Shown piece after piece: positions 7,437 through 15,769 of a DNA stretch of 45,620 nucleotides. The stretch is taken from contig DATGEP010000290.1 in the NCBI GenBank assembly GCA_035310125.1, forward strand, positions 1 to 45,620, given 5' to 3'. Numbering within the stretch: position 1 is the first letter of the stretch; the number at the start of each line of letters is the position of its first letter. The notes under the pieces are model-generated. The model saw only the letters and a list, made by a program, of their open reading frames with translations, did not search any database and was not told the origin of the DNA. Made by a program: the position numbers and the translations under genes. The stretch comes from DATGEP01 sp035310125. Its GTDB lineage: Bacteria; Chloroflexota; Ktedonobacteria; Ktedonobacterales; JADMIN01.

Positions 7437-8783
7437 TTACACTCGCTCTTCCACACTGTTGTGCCTGCTGGCGGGCCGCCGGCCATTCGCGTGGACGTTC
7501 AGATGTGACTGCGTTTCGCGCTCGGTGGCGAGCTGGCCGTTGACGGTGTAATAATGCGTGCCCGCCACAAGCAGCTCCTCGGCCGGGAAGCGCGTAATGA
7601 CCTCGCAGCCGTCTTTCGTCACGACCAGCTGCTCCTCGATGCGCGCGGCGGTCCAGCCGTCGGAGGCGGGCCAGAAGGTTTCCAGCGCGAAGACCATGCC
7701 CTCCTGGATGACTTCAGGGTGGTCCAGCGAGACGAGCCGGCTGAAGATCGGCTTTTCCCAGATCGAGAGGCCGACGCCGTGCCCATACTGTAAGGCGAAG
7801 GCAGCCTCCTCATCGGGGAATCCGAATTCTTCCGCTTTCGGCCAGAGCTTGACCACATCAGCCGTCGTCACGCCCGGTTTGATGGTGTTGATGGCTACAT
7901 CCAGAATCTCGCGACACTTTTTGTAGGCGCTCACCATTGCCTGTGAGGCGCTGCCAATCGCGAAAGTGCGATAGTAGCACGTGCGATACCCGTTGTAGCT
8001 GTGCAGTATGTCGAAGTACGCGGGATCGCCAGGCCGCAACGCGCGGTCGCTAAAGACGTGTGGATGCGGGCTGCAGCGCTCACCAGAGATCGCGTTGACG
8101 CCCTCGACATGCTCCGAGCCCAGGTCATACAGCGACTTGCTGACCAGGCCGACGCACTCGTTCTCACGCACACCGGGCTTCATGAAGCGATAGAGGTCAT
8201 CGTAGGCGGCATCAACCATCATGCAGGCGGTATTGAGCAAAGTAATCTCGTCGCGCGTCTTGATGAGCCGCGCCTGCTGCATAAGCTGCTGCCCATCCAC
8301 GACTTTGATACCTTCGGCCTGCAAGGCGAAGAGAACCGGTAGCTCAATCTCGTCAACGCCGAGCGGCTCGCCGAGCAGTCCACGCTCTTCCAGCTCCACG
8401 CGAATCTTGCGCGCCACCTCTTCCGCGCGACCAGCCGCCGGCAGCATCGCGCCACGCTGTGTCGAGATGCCCGCCCGCGACCGCTCCTCGCCCAGCCAGG
8501 GGCAGTAGAGCTTGTGGTGGCGCGCGGCTGAGCCGAAGTCCCAGAGGATAGGCTCATCATCTTGCGGGAGCAATGTGAAGCGCGCGAGCTTATCCATCGC
8601 CCACGTGCCGATATGCGTGGCCGTAATATAGCGGATGTTATTCATGTCGAAGCACAGCAGCGCGCCAAGCTCCGACTCTTTGAGCAGCTTCTTGATGCGG
8701 ACGAGCCGCTGCGTGCGCAGCCGCTCGAAGTCCACGCGCTCTTCCCAGTCCACACCCATCGTGCCGTAGGTCTTGAGTGCCAT
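7437..8783 (-). CDS. DddP-like M24-family protein
   Basis: A 448-residue pita-bread protein. The N-terminal domain has 'LGALLCFDMNNIRYITATHIGTW' and 'PILWDFGS', which resembles the DMSP lyase DddP as I remember it. Four of five M24 metal ligands are kept: the first Asp (AYFDIL), the His in GHGVG, and both Glu (FALET, ARIEEQ). The second Asp is replaced by Cys (GYRTCYYRTF). The DddP pair FDTD is also not conserved (FDIL), so DMSP lyase activity cannot be assumed. I chose the ATG at 8783 because GAGGAG lies 7 bases upstream. It lies between the E1beta and E2 genes of the LacI operon. Confidence 0.82.
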   Translation of the reverse strand: MALKTYGTMGVDWEERVDFERLRTQRLVRIKKLLKESELGALLCFDMNNIRYITATHIGTWAMDKLARFTLLPQDDEPILWDFGSAARHHKLYCPWLGEERSRAGISTQRGAMLPAAGRAEEVARKIRVELEERGLLGEPLGVDEIELPVLFALQAEGIKVVDGQQLMQQARLIKTRDEITLLNTACMMVDAAYDDLYRFMKPGVRENECVGLVSKSLYDLGSEHVEGVNAISGERCSPHPHVFSDRALRPGDPAYFDILHSYNGYRTCYYRTFAIGSASQAMVSAYKKCREILDVAINTIKPGVTTADVVKLWPKAEEFGFPDEEAAFALQYGHGVGLSIWEKPIFSRLVSLDHPEVIQEGMVFALETFWPASDGWTAARIEEQLVVTKDGCEVITRFPAEELLVAGTHYYTVNGQLATERETQSHLNVHANGRRPASRHNSVEERV

Positions 8784-8823
8784 GATGTCGCTCCTCATTT
8801 GCTTGACGCGCGCTCGTGCGCCG

Positions 8824-9849
8824 TCACAGACGGCCGCAGAGGGTTTTCGCCAGATCGGTCAGCAGGGCAGCGGTTGGAACGGTTTGGTCTTCCAGGACGG
8901 GAGAGAATGGCACCGGAACGTCCATCGCCCCCATGCGCTTCACCGGAGCATCCAGGTAGTAGAACGCGCCCTCGGCGATGACCGCGGCCAGCTCCGCCGT
9001 CACGCCGTAGCGCTCGTAGCCCTCGTCTACCACGATGGCGCGGCTCGTCTTCCTGGCCGATTCGATCAGCGTATCCTTGTCGAGCGGGAACGTCGTGCGC
9101 GGATCTATGATCTCGGCGCTGATGCCGGCAGACTCCAGGTTATCGGCGGCCGCGAGCGCCACCTGCACCATACTGCTCGTCGCAACGATCGTAATGTCCG
9201 TCCCCGTCCGCTTGACGTCAGCGACACCGAAGGGAATGGTGTATTCCTCAGTGGGAACTGGTCCCTTCAGCTGATACATCATCTTGTCCTCGAAGAAAAC
9301 GACCGGATTGGCATCGCGGATCGCCGTTTTGAGGAGTCCCTTGGCGTCATAGGGAGTGGACGGGAGCACCACCTTCAATCCAGGAATGTGGCTGACCCAT
9401 GCGTGCAGACTCTGGCTGTGCTGCGCCGCGCTGCGTCGTGTGGCGCCGAGCGTCGTGCGCACGACCATTGGCACGGTGAGCTTCCCACCCGACATGTAGT
9501 GCACCTTGGCCGCCTGGTTGGCAAGCTGATCCATGATGAGCCCGATGAAATCGCCGAACATGATGTCTACGACGGGTCGCATGCCGGTCATGGCCGCACC
9601 GACCCCAAGACCAGTGATACCCGCTTCCGAGATGGGGGAGTCAATGATGCGCTGTGTGCCGAACTCCTCAACCAGGCCCGCTAGCACTTTGAAAGGCGTG
9701 CCGGCTTCGGCTACATCCTCGCCCATGATGTAGACCGTCGGGTCCCGGCGCAGCTCCTCGGCCAGCGCTTCACGGATGGCCTGGGCAAGCGTGATTTCGC
9801 GGACGGCTGTAGCTCCCGTCTCGCTCACGGTGGCGCTAGGCGTAGACAT
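8824..9849 (-). CDS. 2-oxo acid dehydrogenase E1 component, beta subunit
   Basis: A 341-residue TPP-dependent E1 beta subunit (pyruvate/acetoin/branched-chain type). Clear features are 'REITLAQAIREALAEEL', 'YIMGEDVAEAGTPFKVLAGL', 'RIIDSPISEAGITGLGVGAAMTGMRPVVDIMFGDF' and the C-terminal transketolase domain 'AIVVDEGYERYGVTAELAAVI'. The start at 9849 has GTGAGGT about 9 bases upstream and overlaps the end of E1alpha by 14 bases, implying translational coupling; an ATG at 9870 is the alternative. It forms an alpha2beta2 tetramer with E1alpha. The gene order and lack of an E3 gene fit an acetoin-dehydrogenase-like or custom 2-oxo acid complex. Confidence 0.95.
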   Translation of the reverse strand: MSTPSATVSETGATAVREITLAQAIREALAEELRRDPTVYIMGEDVAEAGTPFKVLAGLVEEFGTQRIIDSPISEAGITGLGVGAAMTGMRPVVDIMFGDFIGLIMDQLANQAAKVHYMSGGKLTVPMVVRTTLGATRRSAAQHSQSLHAWVSHIPGLKVVLPSTPYDAKGLLKTAIRDANPVVFFEDKMMYQLKGPVPTEEYTIPFGVADVKRTGTDITIVATSSMVQVALAAADNLESAGISAEIIDPRTTFPLDKDTLIESARKTSRAIVVDEGYERYGVTAELAAVIAEGAFYYLDAPVKRMGAMDVPVPFSPVLEDQTVPTAALLTDLAKTLCGRL

Positions 9850-10849
9850 GCTGGTCAACCTCACTTGCATCGGGGAACGGCGCGTTCAGCGCGAACTCCA
9901 CGCCCTTCTCCACTTCGGCCTGTACCTCCGCGTTGATCCGATCCAGCATGACCGCATCGGCAATGTCGCGCTCTAGCAGCCATTCCCCCAGGAGCGTGAT
10001 GGGGTCGCGCTGCGTCTTCCAGTGCTCTTCCTCGTCTTTGGGCCGATAGTAGGCGCGCTGGATGTCGCCCACATGGTGGCCGTAGTAGCGATATGTGTCG
10101 CAGAGGAGGAAGGCTGGACCTTCGCCGCGCCGTGCGCGTTCGACCATGCGCTGCGCCGCCGCGTACACGGCCCGCACATCCTGGCCATCCACCCGCTCGG
10201 TCTGGATACCAAACGCCTCAGCCCGCGCCCGGAGGTCACCGGCAGTGGTTTCTGTATAGTGCGTGTACTCATTGTAGAGGTTGTTTTCGCAGACATAGAT
10301 CACAGGCAGCTTCCACAGCGAGGCCATGTTCATCACCTCATACAGCAGACCCTGCCCAAGCGCGCCATCGCCAAAGAAGCAGACAGCAACCTGATCGGTA
10401 CCGCGTGCCTTGCTGGACAGCGCGGCGCCGGTAGCGATGCCCGCGCTGCCACCAACGATGGCGTTAGCGCCGAGATTGCCCGTGTCTTGATCCGCGATAT
10501 GCATCGAGCCGCCCTTGCCTCGGCAATAGCCAGCGGCCTTGCCCAGAAGCTCAGCGAACATGCGATCTACGCTTGCTCCTTTTGCCAGGCAGTGGCCGTG
10601 CCCGCGATGGGTGCTGGTAATGTAGTCGTCCCGGCGCAGCGCCTCGCAGACGCCGACGGCAACGGCTTCCTCGCCGCTGTACAGGTGCGCCAGGCCCGGC
10701 ATGCGCGCCGTCTTATACAGGTCGTTCACCTGCTCCTCGAAGAGCCGGATCCGTAGCATCTGCTGATACATCCGCAGCCAGCGCTCTCGCTCACTCGCCG
10801 CGGGCTCGTGGTGCGCACGCTCCGGTTCGGAGGTCTTTGCCTTTGACAT
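9836..10849 (-). CDS. 2-oxo acid dehydrogenase E1 component, alpha subunit
   Basis: A 337-residue E1 alpha subunit. It has the TPP-binding motif from GDG (160-162) to the paired Asn of VCENN, 'LYSGEEAVAVGVCEAL', 'STHRGHGHCLAKG' and 'KGGSMHIAD', all typical of acetoin/pyruvate dehydrogenase alpha chains. AGGAG lies 6 bases before the ATG at 10849. It decarboxylates a 2-oxo acid (or cleaves acetoin) and passes the acyl group to the E2 lipoyl arm. The substrate is not fixed by sequence; the neighbouring dehydrogenase suggests a short-chain acid intermediate. Confidence 0.95.
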   Translation of the reverse strand: MSKAKTSEPERAHHEPAASERERWLRMYQQMLRIRLFEEQVNDLYKTARMPGLAHLYSGEEAVAVGVCEALRRDDYITSTHRGHGHCLAKGASVDRMFAELLGKAAGYCRGKGGSMHIADQDTGNLGANAIVGGSAGIATGAALSSKARGTDQVAVCFFGDGALGQGLLYEVMNMASLWKLPVIYVCENNLYNEYTHYTETTAGDLRARAEAFGIQTERVDGQDVRAVYAAAQRMVERARRGEGPAFLLCDTYRYYGHHVGDIQRAYYRPKDEEEHWKTQRDPITLLGEWLLERDIADAVMLDRINAEVQAEVEKGVEFALNAPFPDASEVDQHVYA

Positions 10850-10935
10850 GCGATACTCCTGATGTGTTCCTGGATGCGCCAATAGCGACTGCTCGCCAGC
10901 GTTCTTGCCAGGCCAGTCGCGCTCGGTGATGCCAC

Positions 10936-11817
10936 CTACTCTCCCAGTCCCGCCATCTGCTCAAGAACCTTGAACACGATGAAGAAGTCGTGTTTCGCGA
11001 GGCCCATCGTCCGCGCCGCCGTCAGGAATTCGTTGCTCAGCGCAACCGTCGGCAGCGGGACTTCGAGTTGGCGGCCCATCTCAAGCGCCAGGTTCATGTC
11101 CTTTTGCATCATATTCACGTCGAACCACACCTCGGCCGGCTCGTCGAGGATGAACGGCATACGATATTTGAGCGAAGGGGAGGCAATAACGCTGTCTAAC
11201 AATGCCTTCATCGCGGTCGCGCGTGGGATGCCGCCTTTCTCAGCAAGGACCAGCCCCTCGCAGAACCCCATGAGCTGCACCTGGAGGTTGAGGTTGATCG
11301 CGATTTTCATCAGCACGGCCTGACCATTCGTGCCGATATAGTTCACGGTCGGCGCGATGTCTTCCAGGATTGGCCTGACTCGCGCGAAAGCCTCTGGATC
11401 TCCGCCAACCATCATAGACAGCTTGCCCTGCTCCAGGGTGACGACACTGCCGGAGACCGGGGCGTCGAGCATGTGCGCCCCGCGTTCCGCGACGTGTTCT
11501 GCCAGCAAACGCGAGTGCGCCGGGCTGACGGTGCTCATGTCAACGTAGGCTTTCCCACGTCCGAGTCCAGCCAAAATGCCATCGAGTCCATTCACCACGG
11601 CATCGAGGGCAGCGGTGTTTGTGACCATCGAGAACGTGATGTCGGCAGTCTGGGCGACGATGCGCGGCGACTCGCCCCAGCGCATACCGGCATCGAGCAG
11701 CCATTGCGCTTTAGCACGCGTGCGGTTATACCCAGTGACGGTATGGCCGGCGTCCAGCAATCGCTTGGCGACACGACCACCCATCGCGCCCAGACCCACG
11801 AATCCAAGTGACGCCAT
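10936..11817 (-). CDS. 3-hydroxyisobutyrate dehydrogenase-family oxidoreductase
   Basis: A 293-residue beta-hydroxyacid dehydrogenase. The N-terminal Rossmann motif is GFVGLGAMGGRVAKRL (residues 5-20), the substrate loop is DAPVSGSVVTLEQG (118-131), and the catalytic Lys is K171 (GQAVLMKIAINL). Members oxidise 3-hydroxy acids (3-hydroxyisobutyrate, tartronate semialdehyde, 6-phosphogluconate-like) with NAD(P)+. GGAGG precedes the ATG. It is the second gene of the operon, after lacI, so it probably acts on the same catabolic route as the E1/E2 complex. Confidence 0.92.
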   Translation of the reverse strand: MASLGFVGLGAMGGRVAKRLLDAGHTVTGYNRTRAKAQWLLDAGMRWGESPRIVAQTADITFSMVTNTAALDAVVNGLDGILAGLGRGKAYVDMSTVSPAHSRLLAEHVAERGAHMLDAPVSGSVVTLEQGKLSMMVGGDPEAFARVRPILEDIAPTVNYIGTNGQAVLMKIAINLNLQVQLMGFCEGLVLAEKGGIPRATAMKALLDSVIASPSLKYRMPFILDEPAEVWFDVNMMQKDMNLALEMGRQLEVPLPTVALSNEFLTAARTMGLAKHDFFIVFKVLEQMAGLGE

Positions 11818-11893
11818 GTGGAGCCTCCATCTGCCTCTCTACAATCCAGCACCAATCACGTTCGACCTGGGCATCTGGTCCAGGCATCGTTTC

Positions 11894-13003
11894 TCACCGC
11901 CCATACGGCGACTTCATCAGACTGGCTCCGGTAGGCGGGCGCTCTGCCGCTTCGTCGCCCTGCCCCGTCCGGCCGTTGGCTCTCCGACTCCGCGCAGGCG
12001 CTCTCGCGCTGCTCTCGCGCACGACGAGCGTCACAGGCAGGATCATCGGCTCGCTGAACGTTGCTTCGCCCAGGACTTGCGCCAGGAGCCGGTCTGCGGC
12101 TGCCCGTCCCATCGCGTGCACAGGAAGCTGCACAGTCGTCAGACTCGGCGCGGTTGGCGCCACCACGGAGAGGTCGTTGAACCCAACGAGAGACACATCG
12201 CGTGGGACATGCAGCCGCGCTTCGCGCAGCGCACGAATGGCGCCCGCCGCCGCCAGGTCGTTCACGGCAAAGATGCCGGTCGGAGGATCCGCTAATTCCA
12301 GCAGGCGGCGCATCGCCTCGTAGCCACCCGATTCACGGTAGCTGCCCTCGACAAGGAGGTCGGGATCGAACGGGATATCGTGGCGGTCGAGCGCGTCGCG
12401 ATAGCCGCGCTGTCGGGTGGCGCCGGTAGACATCTCGTCTGAGCCGGCAATGTGCGCAATGCGCCGGTGCCCCAGCTCGATGAGGTGTGTCACCGCCATC
12501 ATGGAGCCAGCGTAGTCCGCCGGCACGACAGCATTCGCGATGGTCGCCTCAGTATGGCGATTCACCAGCACGAAAGGGACCTTTTCCGCCACCAGACGCT
12601 CCACCGTGCGGTCGTGACGTCGCGCCGTCGCCAGAATCAGCCCATCCACCTGCCGCCCCCGTAACATCGCCACACCACGCTCCTCGCGCGCGTACTCATC
12701 ATCCGTATTGGCCAGGATGACGCTGAAGTCACGCTCGGCCAGAGCATCTTCGATTCCGCGAAACATGAGGGCGAAAAAGGGGTTGGCGATGTCGGGGATC
12801 AGCGTTCCAATGACATAGCTCCGCTTCGTGCGGAGCGATTGAGCCAGGCGGTTCGGCTGATAGCCACGCTCAGCGGCCAGCGCGAGGATGCGCTGGCGAA
12901 CTTCATCGCTCACCCGCTGGTGCGGATCGTCGTTGAGGACGCGCGCGACCGTGGATGGATGAACCCCGGCCAGACGGCCAAGCTCCTTGAGCGTCAAAGA
13001 CAT
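11894..13003 (-). CDS. LacI-family transcriptional regulator
   Basis: A 369-residue LacI/GalR regulator: N-terminal HTH (MSLTLKELGRLAGVHPSTVA), hinge helix (NRLAQSLRTKRS), then a periplasmic-binding-protein-like core with 'IGTLIPDIANPFFALMFRGIEDAL' and 'GIFAVNDLAAAGAIRAL'. The last ~35 residues are a polar tail. The ATG at 13003 is set by GGAAGGCGG and by the conserved start of the HTH. It is the first gene of the left operon, and similar operator half-sites lie at both divergent start sites, so it probably represses both operons and itself until an effector binds. Confidence 0.93.
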   Translation of the reverse strand: MSLTLKELGRLAGVHPSTVARVLNDDPHQRVSDEVRQRILALAAERGYQPNRLAQSLRTKRSYVIGTLIPDIANPFFALMFRGIEDALAERDFSVILANTDDEYAREERGVAMLRGRQVDGLILATARRHDRTVERLVAEKVPFVLVNRHTEATIANAVVPADYAGSMMAVTHLIELGHRRIAHIAGSDEMSTGATRQRGYRDALDRHDIPFDPDLLVEGSYRESGGYEAMRRLLELADPPTGIFAVNDLAAAGAIRALREARLHVPRDVSLVGFNDLSVVAPTAPSLTTVQLPVHAMGRAAADRLLAQVLGEATFSEPMILPVTLVVRESSARAPARSRRANGRTGQGDEAAERPPTGASLMKSPYGR

Positions 13004-13057
13004 GTATATTCCGCCTTCCCCGGCCAGGCGCCAATCGTCCCGCAGCGATCGCCTGAA

Positions 13058-13109
13058 CTGAACGAACGATTGTCCTGATAAATGTAGCACCGATCTTGCT
13101 ATCTGTCAA
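13058..13109 (-). promoter_or_regulatory. Promoter and LacI half-site of the left operon
   Basis: On the minus strand TTGACA (13109-13104), exactly 17 bases, TACATT (13086-13081). The element CAATCGTTCGTTCAG (13072-13058) lies right at the expected start of transcription. The same half-site occurs in the operator of the divergent operon. Confidence 0.75.
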
Positions 13110-13174
13110 CCAAGACCTTTCCGCAAACATCTCTGTCCCGCACGGCGTGTAGTATCCCCGCCCACATCGAAGTA

Positions 13175-13241
13175 TTGACATCATAGCGAGTACATGCTAC
13201 AGTCTCAGGCAATCGTTCGTTCAGATTGAACAAACGGTTGC
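13175..13241 (+). promoter_or_regulatory. Promoter and LacI operator of the right operon
   Basis: TTGACA (13175-13180), 17 bases, TACAGT (13198-13203), followed at the expected start site by a near-perfect inverted repeat: 15-base arms at 13209-13223 and 13227-13241, 3-base centre, two mismatches. Repression by blocking initiation is the likely mechanism. Confidence 0.78.
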
Positions 13242-13330
13242 TCTTTGCCCGGTATGGCGAGTTTATCACTCGCCGCACCTCCGGCGACATCGCCTGTGCT
13301 GATGCGCGATTGGCCGGAAAGGAGGCCCAG

Positions 13331-14392
13331 GTGACAGCAGACGAGCGCGTGCGCATTGCCATTGAGAATTGGGCGCCCAGATTCGTGGCAAACGGCGTGG
13401 ATCTCAACGACTTCCAGCGCGTGACGTCGCGTGTCGAGCGCTGGGACGACTGGTGTGCCGCTTGGTCTGACTGTGGCGCTCTGCACGAGCGCCTGGGAGA
13501 AGATGCCGAGGCGCGCGGCGAGTATGTCTCCGCTGGGCAGCATTTCTTTCACGCCGCAATGGCGTACCACCTGGGCAAATTCCTCTTCGTTCACCGGCCG
13601 GATGAGCTGCGCAGCGCCCACGAGCACGTGGTGCGCAGCTACGAGCGCGCGTTGCCCTCCTTTGATTTTCCCGGCGAGCGCGTCGCCATACCATACGAGG
13701 GCGGCGCGACGATGTATGCCATCCTGCGCAAGCCGTGGCACACGCCGAAACCTCCTGTCGTCATTCTGATTCCTGGTCTCGACTCGGTGAAAGAGGAGCT
13801 GCACGCCTACGGCGACGACTTCCTGCGCCGTGGTATGGCGGTGCTGGCAATTGACGGACCGGGCCAGGGAGAGATGGAGTTCGAGCTGCCGATGCGGTTC
13901 GACTACGAAGTTCCCGTGCGCCACGCGATTGACTACCTTGAGCAGCGATCGGATGTCGCCGCTGATCGCGTCGGCGTGTTTGGCGTCAGCCTCGGCGGGT
14001 ATTACGCACCGCGCACCGCCGCGTGCGAGCCGCGTGTGCGCGCCGCGATCTCACTGGCGGGATGGCATTCCATCGCGCCACACTTCAGCCAGGCCCCACT
14101 CCTCACACGCGAGGCTTTCGTCGCCCGGTTGAAAGTGCGCGGCGAGGAGCAGGCCCGCGCCGCGCTGGAACAGTTTGATCTCGATGGTCTGATGCAGAAA
14201 GTGAGGTGCCCGCTTCTCATCATTATGGGGCGCCAGGATCGGATTGTTCCGCCGGAGGAAGCGGAACGCATGGCCGCCACGGCGGGCGGCGAGGTTGAGT
14301 TGTGGATGTTCGAGGATGGCAACCACGTCTGCAACAACATTCCTTACAAGCATCGGCCACAGCAGGCCGATTGGATGCGTCGTACATTGTAG
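13331..14392 (+). CDS. Alpha/beta hydrolase, dihydropseudooxynicotine-hydrolase-like
   Basis: A 353-residue alpha/beta hydrolase with an N-terminal helical region (about 1-115) and the hydrolase core after 'RVAIPYEGGATMYAIL'. The catalytic triad is probable Ser220 (GVSLGG), Asp303 (GRQDRIVP) and His332 (DGNHVC). The layout matches the FrsA/2,6-dihydropseudooxynicotine hydrolase group, some of which cleave C-C bonds next to a ketone. AAAGGAGG (13318-13325) is 5 bases before a GTG, which fixes the start; an upstream in-frame TTG overlaps the operator and is unlikely. It is the first gene of the right operon, before the ABC importer. Confidence 0.87.
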   Translation: MTADERVRIAIENWAPRFVANGVDLNDFQRVTSRVERWDDWCAAWSDCGALHERLGEDAEARGEYVSAGQHFFHAAMAYHLGKFLFVHRPDELRSAHEHVVRSYERALPSFDFPGERVAIPYEGGATMYAILRKPWHTPKPPVVILIPGLDSVKEELHAYGDDFLRRGMAVLAIDGPGQGEMEFELPMRFDYEVPVRHAIDYLEQRSDVAADRVGVFGVSLGGYYAPRTAACEPRVRAAISLAGWHSIAPHFSQAPLLTREAFVARLKVRGEEQARAALEQFDLDGLMQKVRCPLLIIMGRQDRIVPPEEAERMAATAGGEVELWMFEDGNHVCNNIPYKHRPQQADWMRRTL

Positions 14393-14424
14393 TAGGTGAC
14401 CCTATCCGCAGTGGGGGCAGCGAC

Positions 14425-15669
14425 ATGATCCGACTCAACTCCGCGCGACACCTGCGAACCCTCGGTGCCATCGTGGCATTCAGTCTCCTGCTCGCGAACC
14501 TGGCAGCATGTGGGGGGGGAGGCGGCAGCACCTCGACCAACACATCGCCTATCAAGATCGGCTACACGGTCTCACTCACCGGGGACTTCTCCGCCGACGG
14601 CAAAGCGATCCAGCAAGGCTACCAGCTCTGGGCCGACACCGTCAATGCACACGGCGGGCTGCTTGGGCGGAAGGTGCAGCTCGTCTCGCTCGACGATGCC
14701 AGCAATCCCGATCAGGTGACCACCGACTACCAGAAGCTCATCACCGTGGACAAAGTGGACCTGACCTTCGGGCCGTTCTCGACTCTGCTCACCAAGCCCG
14801 CCTCGGTCGTCGCGCACCGCTACGGCTACGCGCTGCCAGAGGGCGCCGGCGGCGGTCCATCGGTCTTCCAGCAAGGTCTGAACAACGTCTTCGATGTATC
14901 TCTGCCGGTGGCAAACAATCTGGTCAGCTTCGCGCAATGGATCCTGTCATTGCCCGCGGCGCAGCGCCCGCAAACGGCAGCCTATGCTACCGAAGACGAC
15001 CCGTTCACTCAGCCACAGGTAGACCTCGCCAGGCAAATGCTGGAGCAAGGTGGCGTCCACACGTCGTACTATAAGGTCTATGCCGCCGAGACGACGGACT
15101 TCACACCAATCGCGCAAGGCGTCATCGCCTCCGGCGCACAGGTCTGCGTCTTCGGCACGCTGCTTCCCGACGTCACCGCGTTCATCCAGGCCTTCAAGCA
15201 ACAGCACTTCAATCCGCAAGCGCTCATCGCGACGGCCGGCCCCGATCAAGGCTCCCAGTTCCTCACAAACGTCGGCGGCGCGCAGACGGCGGAAGGTATC
15301 TTCGTACCAAATGGGTGGTATCCTGAGCTCAATGCGCCGGGTAACCAGGCAATGGTCAACGCTTACATCGCCAAGTATGGCGGCACCGCGGCTGATGTCA
15401 GCTCGGACGTGCCTGAGGCGTATTCCGTGGGGCAAGTGGTGCAGCAGGCGGTGACCCAGAACAACAGCCTGGACAATGCGAAGCTCATTCAGACGCTGCA
15501 TTCGGCAACGTTTGATAGCGTCCAGGGCAAGGTGAAATTCGACGCCACCGGCCAGAATACGATGGCGACGGCGTACCAGTTCCAATGGCAGAGCGGGAAA
15601 CTGATTCCCGTGTTCCCGTCCAGCGTGGCCGCCGCGCCGCCGGAGTTCCCCAAGCCCAAGTGGCCGTAG
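14425..15669 (+). CDS. livK: Branched-chain-amino-acid-type ABC substrate-binding lipoprotein
   Basis: A 414-residue LivK-family binding protein. It has a lipoprotein signal (RTLGAIVAFSLLLANLAAC) with the lipidated Cys at 29, a Gly/Ser/Thr linker, then 'IKIGYTVSLTGDFSADGKAIQQGYQLW' of the type-I periplasmic-binding fold. It would be anchored outside the cytoplasmic membrane and deliver ligand to LivHMGF. The family binds amino acids, amides, urea and aromatic acids, so the ligand is open. The ATG at 14425 is chosen by the signal peptide. A strong hairpin separates it from livH. Confidence 0.93.
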   Translation: MIRLNSARHLRTLGAIVAFSLLLANLAACGGGGGSTSTNTSPIKIGYTVSLTGDFSADGKAIQQGYQLWADTVNAHGGLLGRKVQLVSLDDASNPDQVTTDYQKLITVDKVDLTFGPFSTLLTKPASVVAHRYGYALPEGAGGGPSVFQQGLNNVFDVSLPVANNLVSFAQWILSLPAAQRPQTAAYATEDDPFTQPQVDLARQMLEQGGVHTSYYKVYAAETTDFTPIAQGVIASGAQVCVFGTLLPDVTAFIQAFKQQHFNPQALIATAGPDQGSQFLTNVGGAQTAEGIFVPNGWYPELNAPGNQAMVNAYIAKYGGTAADVSSDVPEAYSVGQVVQQAVTQNNSLDNAKLIQTLHSATFDSVQGKVKFDATGQNTMATAYQFQWQSGKLIPVFPSSVAAAPPEFPKPKWP

Positions 15670-15684
15670 GATACCGGCTGGCCA

Positions 15685-15727
15685 GGCACATCTGTGCCAG
15701 GCAGGGGAATCTCCCCTGCCTGGCACA
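15685..15727 (+). promoter_or_regulatory. Intercistronic hairpin with a competing stem
   Basis: A perfect 16-bp stem (15693-15708 with 15712-15727) and a 3-base loop lie between livK and livH. The left arm's TGTGCC can instead pair with GGCACA at 15685-15690, giving a small alternative hairpin. It probably protects the livK mRNA end or dampens read-through, so that binding protein exceeds permease. Confidence 0.7.
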
Positions 15728-15769
15728 CGACCTAACCCTCGCTCACCAGACGACCCAGGAGCATACCCA

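Noticed and set aside
7437..8783. True DMSP lyase DddP
   Set aside because: The DddP metal-site residues are only partly kept (FDIL instead of FDTD, Cys in place of an Asp).
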